The notes under the pieces were generated by a model that saw nothing but the letters and a program-made list of their open reading frames with translations, was not told the DNA's origin and did not search any database. A DNA stretch of 64,000 bases from positions 62,001 to 126,000 of the forward strand of contig JASBZB010000004.1 in NCBI GenBank assembly GCA_029983695.1. Direction: 5' to 3'. This DNA comes from Lutispora sp003527145. Lineage in GTDB: Bacteria > Bacillota > Clostridia > Lutisporales > Lutisporaceae. The position numbers were made by a program, and so were the translations under genes. The stretch's first letter is position 1. The number at the start of each line of letters is the position of its first letter. Positions 17,265-25,859 of this stretch are shown here, one piece after another.

Positions 17265-19149
17265 AATGAAAAAGCTTTCACGATTGCTGTTAGTGCCCAC
17301 CCTATGCGGTGGGCTGCTTGTATATCTTATCGGCTACTGGCCGGACACAGGAATCAAATCACAAAACGCAATGCTCCTAGATGCTTTAATCTCTCTTTTA
17401 AGGGCTGTCTTCAGTACAGGACGTATGTTTGTCATTGAAAATGACTTCAATGATATTAATGAAATATTAAAGAACAATCAGCTGTACCTGCTGGCTTTCG
17501 GTACAGTGCATGTCACAGCGCTTTTAATAACAACTATAGCGGCTATATCTTGGTTTGGAGAAAAGATCCTGATAAGATTGAAGCTCTTATTCACATCCTT
17601 GCAAACAACTTATATCATCTGCGGTCTAAATGAAAATTCATGCAGCTTTGGGGAGGACTTATTGAAAACAGATGAAAAAAGACGGGTAGTATTCATAGAA
17701 AAGGATATGGGATCGGATCTTCCGGATAAGGCCAAGGATTTAGGAGCAATTGTCATAAATTCAGATCCACTTGAGCTTTCATGCTTAAAACATGCAGGAA
17801 TCAATGGGAAGTTAAACAAAAGACCGGTTTATCTTTTCACTTTTACCGAGGATGAAACTTTGAATATAAACATTGCATTAGAAGTGATGAGAGGGATAAA
17901 GGATTCTTCTGTTCAGGATAAGCTTCATATCTATGTAAGAACAAAAGCCTATGAGATTGACCGGGTGTTTGATGATGAGAATCAAAAAAACAGAACCAAT
18001 TTTGATGTAAGAATATTCAATGAAACTGATATAGCAGCCAGGCAGCTGATGGAGAATCATCCCTTACATGAGGTTGTTGATATTGATTATAGCAGTTCAA
18101 CTGCAAAGTCTGATCTTACTGTATTGCTGGCAGGCTTTGGCGATATTGGCAGGCAGGTTTTGCAAAAGGCCATCTGCTGCGGTCAGTTTGTCGGGAACAA
18201 GACAAGATTTATAATAGTGGACAATAATATTTCAAAAACTTTTGGAGCCTTCAAAAACAGGTATCCTGAGCTGATTTGCAATTACGATATATGCACGGTT
18301 GATGCAGACGTACGAGAGGAACGTTTTTTTGATTTGCTTAATGGAAAAGCGGGCGAATTGAATTACATAGCTGTTGCGTTGGGGCAGGACAGGCTGAACC
18401 TTGATACTGCATTGGGTATAAAGGCCATATATGATAGAAGTCCGAAGCAGCATAACAAACAACCGGTTATAGCGGTCAATGTATGGGATGAGAAGGAGCT
18501 TATGCGCTGCAATACTGCAGAAAATGGAATGGGATGGGGGAACATCCGGATATTTGGACAATCAAAGAAGATTTTTACAGAAGATATTATAATAAATGAA
18601 TCCATGGACATCATGGCAAAAGCAGTAAACACCTACTATAACAATATAAATCCCCAGCAAGCTGCGGAATGGCGAAAGCTTAGCTCCTTCACAAAAGAAT
18701 CAAACAGAGCTTCTGCCATGCATATAAGAACGAAGCTTCAACTCACAGGCTTGAATATGTGTAAAAGGGAGATGACTCCAGACTGTCATGAAGTAATTGA
18801 GACGCTGGAGAAGCTGAAGGAATATCTTGGGGAAAAACGTCTGAGAAACCTTGCAATGTGCGAGCATCTGCGCTGGAATGCCTTTCACTTCGCATCAGGC
18901 TGGAGGACATGGAAGCTTGATGAAATAGATGGGGAGAGCAAGCCTAAGGATGCCATCCACAAGCGGCACGCTTGCCTGGTTGATTGGGATGCACTTAGGG
19001 ATGTAGCCAATGCCTTTGGAAGAGACAATCCAGAGTATTACCAGTATCTCGATGTGGATCAGATATTGCATATACCTTATGTCATTAGGGAGGCAGGATA
19101 TACAATATATATTGACAGAGGCAAAGCTATAACGACTAAAAATACATGA
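17185..19149 (+). CDS. Membrane protein with two TrkA-N-like folds and a RyR domain
   Basis: The 654-residue protein starts with two to three hydrophobic segments (to about residue 130), then a Rossmann-like unit (TYIICGLNENS near 142, with IEKD and INSD further on), a second TrkA-N unit (LLAGFGDIGRQ near 315) and a C-terminal RyR domain: MCEHLRWNAFHFASGWR from about 559 and KRHACLVDWDALRD. RyR repeats are known from ryanodine receptors and occur in bacterial proteins proposed to sense NAD- or ADP-ribose-derived ligands. The plan suggests a membrane sensor or channel that reads a nucleotide through its Rossmann and RyR parts. It lies directly ahead of the TIR gene; together they form a likely two-component conflict system. 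The ATG at 17185 has GGAGG 12 bases upstream. Confidence 0.75.
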   Translation: MSMLSTYLLALFLIIFCSAFFTRYENKMKKLSRLLLVPTLCGGLLVYLIGYWPDTGIKSQNAMLLDALISLLRAVFSTGRMFVIENDFNDINEILKNNQLYLLAFGTVHVTALLITTIAAISWFGEKILIRLKLLFTSLQTTYIICGLNENSCSFGEDLLKTDEKRRVVFIEKDMGSDLPDKAKDLGAIVINSDPLELSCLKHAGINGKLNKRPVYLFTFTEDETLNINIALEVMRGIKDSSVQDKLHIYVRTKAYEIDRVFDDENQKNRTNFDVRIFNETDIAARQLMENHPLHEVVDIDYSSSTAKSDLTVLLAGFGDIGRQVLQKAICCGQFVGNKTRFIIVDNNISKTFGAFKNRYPELICNYDICTVDADVREERFFDLLNGKAGELNYIAVALGQDRLNLDTALGIKAIYDRSPKQHNKQPVIAVNVWDEKELMRCNTAENGMGWGNIRIFGQSKKIFTEDIIINESMDIMAKAVNTYYNNINPQQAAEWRKLSSFTKESNRASAMHIRTKLQLTGLNMCKREMTPDCHEVIETLEKLKEYLGEKRLRNLAMCEHLRWNAFHFASGWRTWKLDEIDGESKPKDAIHKRHACLVDWDALRDVANAFGRDNPEYYQYLDVDQILHIPYVIREAGYTIYIDRGKAITTKNT

Positions 19150-19162
19150 AGAGGTGATTTTG

Positions 19163-19339
19163 ATGAAGGTTCCGGCTTATAATTACATTCATCCTGAAGA
19201 TAATGCGGCCCTTGAGAATCTGAAGAATATTCCTATGTTTGCCACTGCCTATACATATGGAGATAGCAAGGTTTTCCTCACTATAACCTCAGGCTTGCGG
19301 CGGCGGAGATATATCCCTAGATTGGAAATTCCGTCCTGA
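19163..19339 (+). pseudogene. Collapsed M48-type metallopeptidase gene
   Basis: The ATG at 19163 (site GAGGTG upstream) begins VPAYNYIHPEDNAALENL, which I recognise as the start of M48-type zinc-protease-like proteins. After IPMF it jumps to AYTYGDSKVFLTITSGL, a stretch that in those proteins lies later, just before the HExxH region. It then leaves the family sequence and stops. About 60-70 residues therefore seem deleted in frame and the catalytic part is gone. It sits between the RyR and TIR genes and was probably a former third member. Confidence 0.5.
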
Positions 19340-19374
19340 ATGCGGCTCAAAGATATAAAAAAGGAGGGGATCTT

Positions 19375-22300
19375 TTGCAGAAAATTCATTATGATGCCTT
19401 TATCAGCTATCGCCATATTGATCCTGATGCCCAGGTGGCTGCCATGCTTGCACGCAGTCTTGAAAACTATCGCATTCCGTTCTCGCTGCGAAAGCAGAGC
19501 GGAAAGAAGCGCATGGGCAAGGTGTTTCTCGATCATAATGAACTGCCAACATCCTCAGATCTAGGCTCCGGTATTGAGGCAGCGCTTCAGGCCTCCGATT
19601 ATCTCATTGTCATATCGTCGCCGGAATACTTGCAATCTAAATGGTGCATGAAGGAGGTGGATAGTTTTATAGCCCAGGGCAAGCGGGAGAAAATACTGAC
19701 CATTCTTGTAAAAGGCGATCCGAGCCATAGCTTTCCACCCGAACTAAGATTTGTCCCTAATCCGGATGGTACAGTAACAGAGGTAGAGCCGCTGGCAGCG
19801 GATGTGCGTGCAAAAAGCCCATGGGAACGGAATAAAAAGCTAAAGGTGGAAAAGCTCAGGCTGCTTGCTCCCATCCTGGGTGTAGGGTTTGACGACCTGC
19901 GCCGCCGTCACCGCGAGCGTTCCCTCAAAATGCTGATCCTCATAGCACTTTTTGCGGCTATAGGCGGCGTAGCTTTCGGAACTTATGCTTACAGCAATTC
20001 CGCGATTATTGCCCGGCAGGGCAAAGAGCTTCAAAAAACCAACGACGCGCTTTTGTCAGCTAATTTCGAGGTTCAGGAAAAAAACAAAGCTCTCGCGGAT
20101 ACAAACGATGCTCTGAAGAATGCAAACACTCAGCTTGCAGATACCAATACAGCTCTTGGAAAAGCAAACAGGGATCTTGTGGAAGCCAACGAAATACTCG
20201 AAATGAAGAAGCATCAGATTGCAGCCCAGCGCGACGAGGCACTTATTTCCCAGTCGCGCTTCCTCGCAGATGCAGCTCAAACCGCGTCAGATAACGGGAA
20301 TCCGATGCTAGGCATGCTGCTCTCGCTGGAGGCGCTGCCGAAGAATCTGGATAACCCGGAGCGGCCTTACACCAAAGAAGCGGAGATCGGATTGAGAGGA
20401 GCTTTAGCCCAGCTGGATTCCAACACTTACACTATGTATTCATCGTCGGAGACAAAGACCAGAAAGGCTATAGAGTTTTACAGCTACACAAATCACATGC
20501 AGAGAAATTATATCGCTTTAAGCAGTGGGTATTCGGATGATATTGAGATCTATTCCATCGAAACAGGTGCGCTCAGCTCTGTACTTACTAAGGCAGACCG
20601 AAAGGAGTATTCTTTTTCCACCTCAGGAGACTATGCGGCATACATAAAGAAAATGGGCAACGGCACAGAGCGTCTTGTGGTGCGCGATATCAATCATGGA
20701 TACGAAACCTATGCCGAAGTGAAATATCCGGATGCGCCCCAGATCTGCTCCTCCGGCATCGGCAACCTGTTCAGCGACATTCTGCGTGTAGCTGTAAAGA
20801 ACGACAGGACACTGGAGATATACCGGTTCAGGGACGGTTTTAAAGATGGTGAGATAATGACTAAACTGTGCAGCATCACGACAAAGAAAGGTATAAGCGG
20901 CTACGCTTGGTGTCCCGATGGCGGCCGTATCATCCTATGGGCTTACGGGACGCTTTATGTCTATGGTGCCGACGACGGAGCGCTGCTTGCCGAAATAAAC
21001 GGCACGGAGGGAGGCTTTTCAGCCAACGGGCGCATGATCTATGCCGTTGATAAAGGATATCTTAAACTCTATGATGGATCTACCTACCAGCTTGTACATA
21101 GCTTTTACGGCAAGGATGAAAAACTTATAGACCGCAGCCAGAGCTTGTATTTTCAGCAGATACTTCGCCGTTTTTCACCGGATGGTTCGCTTATAGTATA
21201 TCCTGCCAAGGACGGAAGACTGCGGCTCTATTCCTGTGAAACGGGAGAGATCATACATACCCTGTCAGTTCCCTCCGTAAGTCTTACCTGGGCTGACTGG
21301 AACTTTAGCGGTGACAGGATACTGGCAGTGGGCAGGGGAAAAACCTATATTTTTTCCGTAAAGAGCGGTCAGCTTCTGCAGACCCTCGACCCGGAGGAAA
21401 GCGTTTCTATGGCCTTTTTTATAAATGAATCGGACTCCATATGCGCCATAGCACACAGAAAAATCAGCTTCTGGGGAGCTTCACCCGGTGAATCCGTCTA
21501 TTTCGGAGACCAAAATTCTACGGAATTTACTTTTTCTAAAAACGGGAAGTATCTTTATCATCTGCGCAATTTTCCTGCGTATACAGCATTCGCCGTAGAT
21601 ACTGTGACCGGTGAAAAGCTCAAATACTTCGGTCAGGCAATATGGTTTAAAGAAACGCAGGATGGCAAAACTTTGGCTGTCTATCGGCCCGAGAACCACA
21701 TAGACCTCTATGAAGTCGGAGAATGGGATAAGCCTTATAAAACACTCCACTACGACGGAGGACGGGACGACTATTACTATTTCTACAGCACGCCTATGGG
21801 AGGCATGTCCTTCTCGCCTGATGGGAAAAAGCTCGCCGTAGTAAATCACATCTGGGGCAAAATTATCCTCTTCGACGTGAAAACCGGCGGTGCGGAGATC
21901 CTGCTGGACGGAGGCAAGTTTTCAAAGTATTTCCATTCTCTGGGCATAGGGCTTGCCGATGTCCCGATATACTGGAGCCCTGACGGCACTAAGATAACGG
22001 CAGTATACAACAAACCATATATAGATGAATACCGGGGAGGTATGACCATAAATGTGAAAACCGGCAGGGCAGAAGAAATACCAAGTCACATTCATTACGA
22101 GCAGAGCCCGGATTACAGATATTTTTTCAAACTGAATCTTCAGGAAAGAAAACTGAGGGTCTATAGCGCTTTGTCGGAGGAGCTGCTGTATACGATTAAA
22201 GATTGCGACTGGGCGTGTTTTGGATATGGCGATTTGCTCCTCACAACTGACGAGGCCGCAAAGTTCACCACCGTCCGGCAAGTCTCAAAGGGTGAAGCCC

Positions 22301-22653
22301 TTTCCACTTTTGAAGAGTCTGCAAGCCCAAGGCATATGCTTCGCTCATGGTATAGGACTTCATATGACGGCAAATATATATCCATGATCAGCAGCGATAT
22401 GAACGAGCGTTATGCGGTCATGCGGCTTACGGACACAGGTGAGATGATACAGAAAATACCTTATGCAAATAATATTATATGGTCCCCTAGGGACAGCCGC
22501 TTTGTGGTGGATATGAGCGGTACGGCCATGAACAGTAAGCTTTCCTATATAACACATATAGACGACCTCGAAACCATTATGAAAAAGGCGGTTGCAAAAC
22601 TAGGCGGACGCAGGCTTTCAGATTCGGAACGGGAAAAATATTGGCTTCGATGA
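19375..22653 (+). CDS. TIR - transmembrane - coiled coil - beta-propeller protein
   Basis: This 1092-residue protein begins with a TIR domain (about 1-140): YDAFISYRHIDPD, FLDHNELP, and SKWCMKEVDSF, where E94 aligns with the catalytic glutamate of NAD-cleaving TIR domains. A single membrane helix follows (about 184-204), then a long Ala/Asn/Leu-rich coiled coil (214-290), then a helical LGMLLSLEALP segment often found before WD40 repeats in bacterial conflict proteins, and about 700 residues of WD40-like blades (many SPDG-type turns). The TTG start at 19375 has AAGGAGGGG upstream. I infer a membrane-bound TIR NADase or scaffold whose propeller senses a trigger, paired with the upstream Rossmann-RyR protein. 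A terminator follows at once. Confidence 0.85.
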   Translation: MQKIHYDAFISYRHIDPDAQVAAMLARSLENYRIPFSLRKQSGKKRMGKVFLDHNELPTSSDLGSGIEAALQASDYLIVISSPEYLQSKWCMKEVDSFIAQGKREKILTILVKGDPSHSFPPELRFVPNPDGTVTEVEPLAADVRAKSPWERNKKLKVEKLRLLAPILGVGFDDLRRRHRERSLKMLILIALFAAIGGVAFGTYAYSNSAIIARQGKELQKTNDALLSANFEVQEKNKALADTNDALKNANTQLADTNTALGKANRDLVEANEILEMKKHQIAAQRDEALISQSRFLADAAQTASDNGNPMLGMLLSLEALPKNLDNPERPYTKEAEIGLRGALAQLDSNTYTMYSSSETKTRKAIEFYSYTNHMQRNYIALSSGYSDDIEIYSIETGALSSVLTKADRKEYSFSTSGDYAAYIKKMGNGTERLVVRDINHGYETYAEVKYPDAPQICSSGIGNLFSDILRVAVKNDRTLEIYRFRDGFKDGEIMTKLCSITTKKGISGYAWCPDGGRIILWAYGTLYVYGADDGALLAEINGTEGGFSANGRMIYAVDKGYLKLYDGSTYQLVHSFYGKDEKLIDRSQSLYFQQILRRFSPDGSLIVYPAKDGRLRLYSCETGEIIHTLSVPSVSLTWADWNFSGDRILAVGRGKTYIFSVKSGQLLQTLDPEESVSMAFFINESDSICAIAHRKISFWGASPGESVYFGDQNSTEFTFSKNGKYLYHLRNFPAYTAFAVDTVTGEKLKYFGQAIWFKETQDGKTLAVYRPENHIDLYEVGEWDKPYKTLHYDGGRDDYYYFYSTPMGGMSFSPDGKKLAVVNHIWGKIILFDVKTGGAEILLDGGKFSKYFHSLGIGLADVPIYWSPDGTKITAVYNKPYIDEYRGGMTINVKTGRAEEIPSHIHYEQSPDYRYFFKLNLQERKLRVYSALSEELLYTIKDCDWACFGYGDLLLTTDEAAKFTTVRQVSKGEALSTFEESASPRHMLRSWYRTSYDGKYISMISSDMNERYAVMRLTDTGEMIQKIPYANNIIWSPRDSRFVVDMSGTAMNSKLSYITHIDDLETIMKKAVAKLGGRRLSDSEREKYWLR

Positions 22654-22670
22654 ACTTCAGGTGTTTATAA

Positions 22671-22704
22671 ATCACACTACAGCGAAATTGTAGTGTGATT
22701 TTTT
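22671..22704. terminator. Bidirectional terminator between TIR and CD3324-type genes
   Basis: ATCACACTACA (22671-22681) pairs with TGTAGTGTGAT (22689-22699) and is followed by a T-run on the + strand. It serves the convergent TIR gene and possibly the leftward gene at 22706. Confidence 0.85.
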
Positions 22705-22705
22705 G

Positions 22706-22987
22706 TTATTTTCCCGTTTTTGCATTGTCACTATATACAATCCTTCTTATGCTGTCCTCAGAAAGATTATAAAGCTTTACCAAATCTTTTATCTTGAATC
22801 CCTTTCTATATAAACTATAAATTTCGAAATTTCTATCCTTAATAAGCTCCCTTGTTCCGTTGACTTCTCCCCAGCGGGCTCTTTCATTTTTCTTCCTGGG
22901 GATATATATTATTTCTCCTTGTATATATTTTTGCACCTCTTCTAATAATTCAATGGGAAGAATATCCTTTCCATTTTTGTAGACCAA
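22706..22987 (-). CDS. CD3324-family helix-turn-helix protein
   Basis: The 93-residue protein resembles the CD3324 family of Clostridia: ILPIELLEEVQKYIQGEIIYIP at the N-terminus, KNERARWGE in the middle and a C-terminal helix-turn-helix-like part (IKDLVKLYNLSEDSIRRIV). It is likely a small DNA-binding protein, but its targets are not known. The start is a TTG with GAGGAGG nine bases upstream. That ribosome site lies inside an upstream 31-codon ORF, so translation of the two may be coupled. Confidence 0.75.
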   Translation of the reverse strand: MVYKNGKDILPIELLEEVQKYIQGEIIYIPRKKNERARWGEVNGTRELIKDRNFEIYSLYRKGFKIKDLVKLYNLSEDSIRRIVYSDNAKTGK

Positions 22988-23045
22988 TGATGAAAACCTC
23001 CTCTTTTAATGACATATCACTTTCTTTTATTAATAATGTTTTCAT
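22950..23045 (-). CDS. 31-residue ORF overlapping the CD3324-type gene
   Basis: An ATG at 23045 lies behind GAGGAGGTGTAAGG and opens 31 codons that end inside the CD3324-type gene. The downstream gene's ribosome site is within it. It may be a leader ORF for translational coupling. The peptide is not recognised. Confidence 0.4.
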   Translation of the reverse strand: MKTLLIKESDMSLKEEVFIIGLQKWKGYSSH

Positions 23046-23076
23046 CCTTACACCTCCTCAAATTTAAGATATAAAA

Positions 23077-23141
23077 ATCCCGTGGAAGAATAACCATACC
23101 ACGGGATCATGAGCAATAAAAAACACGATAACCTATCGTGC
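23077..23141 (-). terminator. Two tandem leftward hairpins
   Basis: On the reverse strand CACGATA / TATCGTG (23124-23140) and ATCCCGTGG / CCACGGGAT (23077-23107) each form a stem followed by a T-run. They precede the 31-codon ORF and may be terminators or attenuators. Confidence 0.6.
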
Positions 23142-23191
23142 ATGCCTGTTAAAGTCAGCTAAGACTTTTATATTGATATTTCAGGTGACGG

Positions 23192-23524
23192 TTATTTTTT
23201 ATGACTAGAAAAATACAATGCAAAAAATCCGAATATCCGGATGATCATATCAAAGAATTTTTCTAATCCTTATTCAGTTATAGATGCAATACCTCGCTTA
23301 AAGCTATATCAATTTTCATATAAAAAACACTCCTTTCACCTGGAATTGACAATTATATTAATAATATTATATGCCCCGTTGAATTGGATGTCAATGTATG
23401 GAATCTGGCACATGGAAGCATAGAATAAAGGGAGGCAGTAGAGCCTCCCCAAGCTAAGTCCTTCGACTGATAGTTCCTCGCGCTAAGCGAGGCACCACCT
23501 ATACTTTCCAATCACATTGACCAT
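23192..23524 (-). other. Leftward run of tiny ORFs and hairpins
   Basis: The reverse strand holds two 13-codon ORFs with AAGGAG-type sites (23483-23524 and 23278-23319) and a weaker 18-codon frame (23192-23248). The first ORF ends in the loop of CCTCGC/GCGAGG and is followed by a terminator-like GGGAGGC/GCCTCCC stem with a T-run. This recalls a leader-peptide attenuator, but no large gene follows directly. The rest of the 750-bp gap down to 22988 and up to 23639 shows nothing else. Confidence 0.35.
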
Positions 23525-23638
23525 CTCCTTTCATCGGAATTGCCGGCTGATTATATTATGGCTTATGCTATGCTCATAATCAATATCAAGAATAATTATA
23601 ATAATTTATTCATACTTTTTGTGAGCGATGTCATAGTA

Positions 23639-23746
23639 ATGGCACCGGATAGTTATAAGTCTTCGCTGCAAGAAATGGTATATGAATCATTGGCAAAGCT
23701 GCAGATTTCATTTGAACGCGTGGATACGGATGAAGCATATTATTGA
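23639..23746 (+). pseudogene. N-terminal remnant of a YbaK/PrdX-like gene
   Basis: A 35-codon frame reads EMVYESLAKLQISFERVDTD, which resembles the first helix and strand of YbaK/ProX-type tRNA-editing or PrdX proteins. It stops at 23746, overlapping the end of the convergent lipoprotein gene. More than 100 residues are missing, so it is a truncated relic. The family call rests on a short stretch. Confidence 0.35.
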
Positions 23747-24279
23747 TATACATACTCTTCTCCCCGTGTATCCAAAACGGTCAATGAGGATAGGTCGAGG
23801 CGGAGATACTTATTCCCGTCTTCCTCAAATTCCTCTAATACGCCTACGACTTCCACCCAATCATTGTTATTCGGATAATCGCCGGACCAGACCACCTCGA
23901 AGCCTGCGTTGGCGTCGAATCCGCAGCAGCCGGGACCATAACGGATGACGTAATAATAAGTCGTATTGTTTGCATCATTATAAAATGAATTGAAAATACC
24001 CTCGTACTTGATGGCTTTTCCCAGGTAGTCCTCGGCGTTTATATAAATATCATTGGTTTGAGCGATAAACATTTTTTCCTTTATCTCGATCACATCCGAA
24101 TCCGCGGAGGCAGGCGGCGCATTATGCACAGGCGGAGCTTCATCCGGCTCATCGGGAGTCTCCGGAGTGCCGATTGACTGAGCTTCTTTGTCATTTGTTT
24201 CAGGAATGGCAGGACTTTGCCTGCCGCAGCCGGCAAGCAGTACAAGACAGACAAGCATCATGATAAAAGCCTTTTTCAT
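23740..24279 (-). CDS. Zinc-operon lipoprotein with DUF1980/YcgQ-like domain
   Basis: The 179-residue protein has a lipoprotein signal (LVLLAGC), a Pro/Glu-rich spacer to about residue 65 and a C-terminal beta domain with YGPGCCGFDANAGFEV, which resembles the C-terminal domain of the TIGR03943/DUF1980 (YcgQ) family. That family is often encoded with zinc transporters and zinc-responsive GTPases. It starts 3 bp after the permease gene, so it is cotranscribed with the metal ABC transporter. The CC motif may bind metal. An exact role in zinc delivery or sensing is inferred only. Confidence 0.65.
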   Translation of the reverse strand: MKKAFIMMLVCLVLLAGCGRQSPAIPETNDKEAQSIGTPETPDEPDEAPPVHNAPPASADSDVIEIKEKMFIAQTNDIYINAEDYLGKAIKYEGIFNSFYNDANNTTYYYVIRYGPGCCGFDANAGFEVVWSGDYPNNNDWVEVVGVLEEFEEDGNKYLRLDLSSLTVLDTRGEEYVYQ

Positions 24280-24282
24280 GGT

Positions 24283-25164
24283 TTAGTCCCTCCTTGAATT
24301 ATCCGGCTTAGAGGCTCCGGCGCCGGAGACCATATTAGTCTGGGCCTTAATAAAGCTCAAGGCCCAGAACAGCAGAAATACCGCGATATTGACCATAACT
24401 ACACTGGCTCCCGTAGGTGTGGCGTAGACATATGAGCCGACAATCCCTATGAAAAAGCAGGTCACCGAAATAACGGCCGAACATATTGTCACGGTCTTGA
24501 AGCTTTTGCAAAGCCTCATGGATGTGAGCGGGGGAAATATGATCAGGCTGGAAATTAGCAGCGCGCCCATCATCCGCATGCCGAGCACAATGGTAATTGC
24601 GGTCAAAAAGGCAATCAGCATATTGTAGATACCGGTTTTTATGCCGGTGGCTTTAGCAAAATTCTCATCGAAGGTCACGGCGAAAATCTTGTTATAAAGC
24701 AGTGCAAACATTGTCAGCACCACGGCAGAAAGTGCTATGCTCAGCTTGACATCGGCATGCTTCATGCTTAAAATGCTGCCGAACAAATAGTTGCATACAT
24801 CCGTATTCATGCCTGTTGTCACAGATATAAACACAACGCCGATGGCGAGCGAGCTTGTAGAAATCAGTGCTATGGCTGCGTCACCTTTGATCTTGCTGTT
24901 TTCGCTGATGCGGAGCAGCAGGAAAGCGGCAGCAACGCATACAGGTATGGAAAGGGTCAAGGGCGATACATTCATTGCTGTGGCAATGGCCAGCGTTCCG
25001 AATCCTACATGGGACAAGCCGTCACCGATCATCGAATAGCGTTTCAATACCAAGCTCACGCCGAGCAGCGCCGCACAGAGAGAAACCAGCAGACCTACAA
25101 TGACTGCCCGAACAAGGAATGGATATGAAAACATTTCCGTCAATATGTTAATCACGCTGATCAC
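24283..25164 (-). CDS. znuB: Metal ABC transporter permease (ZnuB/ABC-3 family)
   Basis: The 293-residue protein has about eight membrane segments and the ABC-3 permease signature: GDGLSHVGFGTLAIA near residue 47, GDAAIALISTSSLAIGVVF in the middle and MRMMGALLISSLIIFPP near 200. It forms the membrane channel of a zinc or manganese importer with the ATPase and the binding protein encoded upstream. Its start overlaps the ATPase gene by 17 bp. Zinc is favoured over manganese by the His-rich loop in the binding protein. Confidence 0.88.
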   Translation of the reverse strand: MISVINILTEMFSYPFLVRAVIVGLLVSLCAALLGVSLVLKRYSMIGDGLSHVGFGTLAIATAMNVSPLTLSIPVCVAAAFLLLRISENSKIKGDAAIALISTSSLAIGVVFISVTTGMNTDVCNYLFGSILSMKHADVKLSIALSAVVLTMFALLYNKIFAVTFDENFAKATGIKTGIYNMLIAFLTAITIVLGMRMMGALLISSLIIFPPLTSMRLCKSFKTVTICSAVISVTCFFIGIVGSYVYATPTGASVVMVNIAVFLLFWALSFIKAQTNMVSGAGASKPDNSRRD

Positions 25165-25858
25165 CCCCCAAGAATTCGGCCCCGATTTTGGATTTGATGT
25201 AGTCCGCGGTTGCTCCGAAAAACACTTGCTTATTCTTCAGATGGAGAATAAGGCCGGCGTATTTTACAGCGCTGTGTATGTCATGAGAAACCATAATGAT
25301 GGTGATGCCCATTCCACGGTTTATTTCAGAAATCTGCCGGTATAAATCCTGGGTCACTACGGGGTCAAGTCCGGCTGCCGGCTCATCCATGAGCAGCATC
25401 CTATGCGTGGCACAAAGCGCCCGGGCCAGCAGCACACGCTGCTGCTGGCCTCCGGACAGCTCTCTGTAACATTTATTGCGGAGCTTTTCAATACCAAGGC
25501 GGGCAAGGTTCTCTTCAACCGCCGCCTTATCTGCCTTTGAGTAAAAGGGTCGGATTCCTCGATTGCTCAGCCGTCCCGACAGGACGACCTCATATGCGCT
25601 CGCGGGGAAATCCTTCTGCACTCCTGTCTGCTGGGGCAGATAACCTATCTCATTTGCTTTAAGTCCGTCACCCATAAGAATGCTTCCGCTTTGCGGCATT
25701 TTAAGGCGCAGTAAGCCCTTGATGAGAGTGCTTTTACCGGAGCCGTTTTCTCCGACAATGCATAAATAATCTCCGTTGTCGATGGAAAAATTCAGGCCGC
25801 TGACCACAGTATGGCCATCGTAAGCAAAGGAAGCATCCCTGCAAGTGAGAAGTGCCAT
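25148..25858 (-). CDS. znuC: Metal ABC transporter ATP-binding protein
   Basis: The 236-residue ATPase has Walker A GENGSGKSTL (about residue 36), Q-loop YLPQQTG, ABC signature LSGGQQQR (about 133) and Walker B LLMDEPAAGLD, all intact, with the switch histidine in MVSHD. It energises metal uptake through the neighbouring permease. It lies one base after the binding-protein gene and overlaps the permease start, a tight operon. Confidence 0.92.
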   Translation of the reverse strand: MALLTCRDASFAYDGHTVVSGLNFSIDNGDYLCIVGENGSGKSTLIKGLLRLKMPQSGSILMGDGLKANEIGYLPQQTGVQKDFPASAYEVVLSGRLSNRGIRPFYSKADKAAVEENLARLGIEKLRNKCYRELSGGQQQRVLLARALCATHRMLLMDEPAAGLDPVVTQDLYRQISEINRGMGITIIMVSHDIHSAVKYAGLILHLKNKQVFFGATADYIKSKIGAEFLGGDQRD

Positions 25859-25859
25859 A

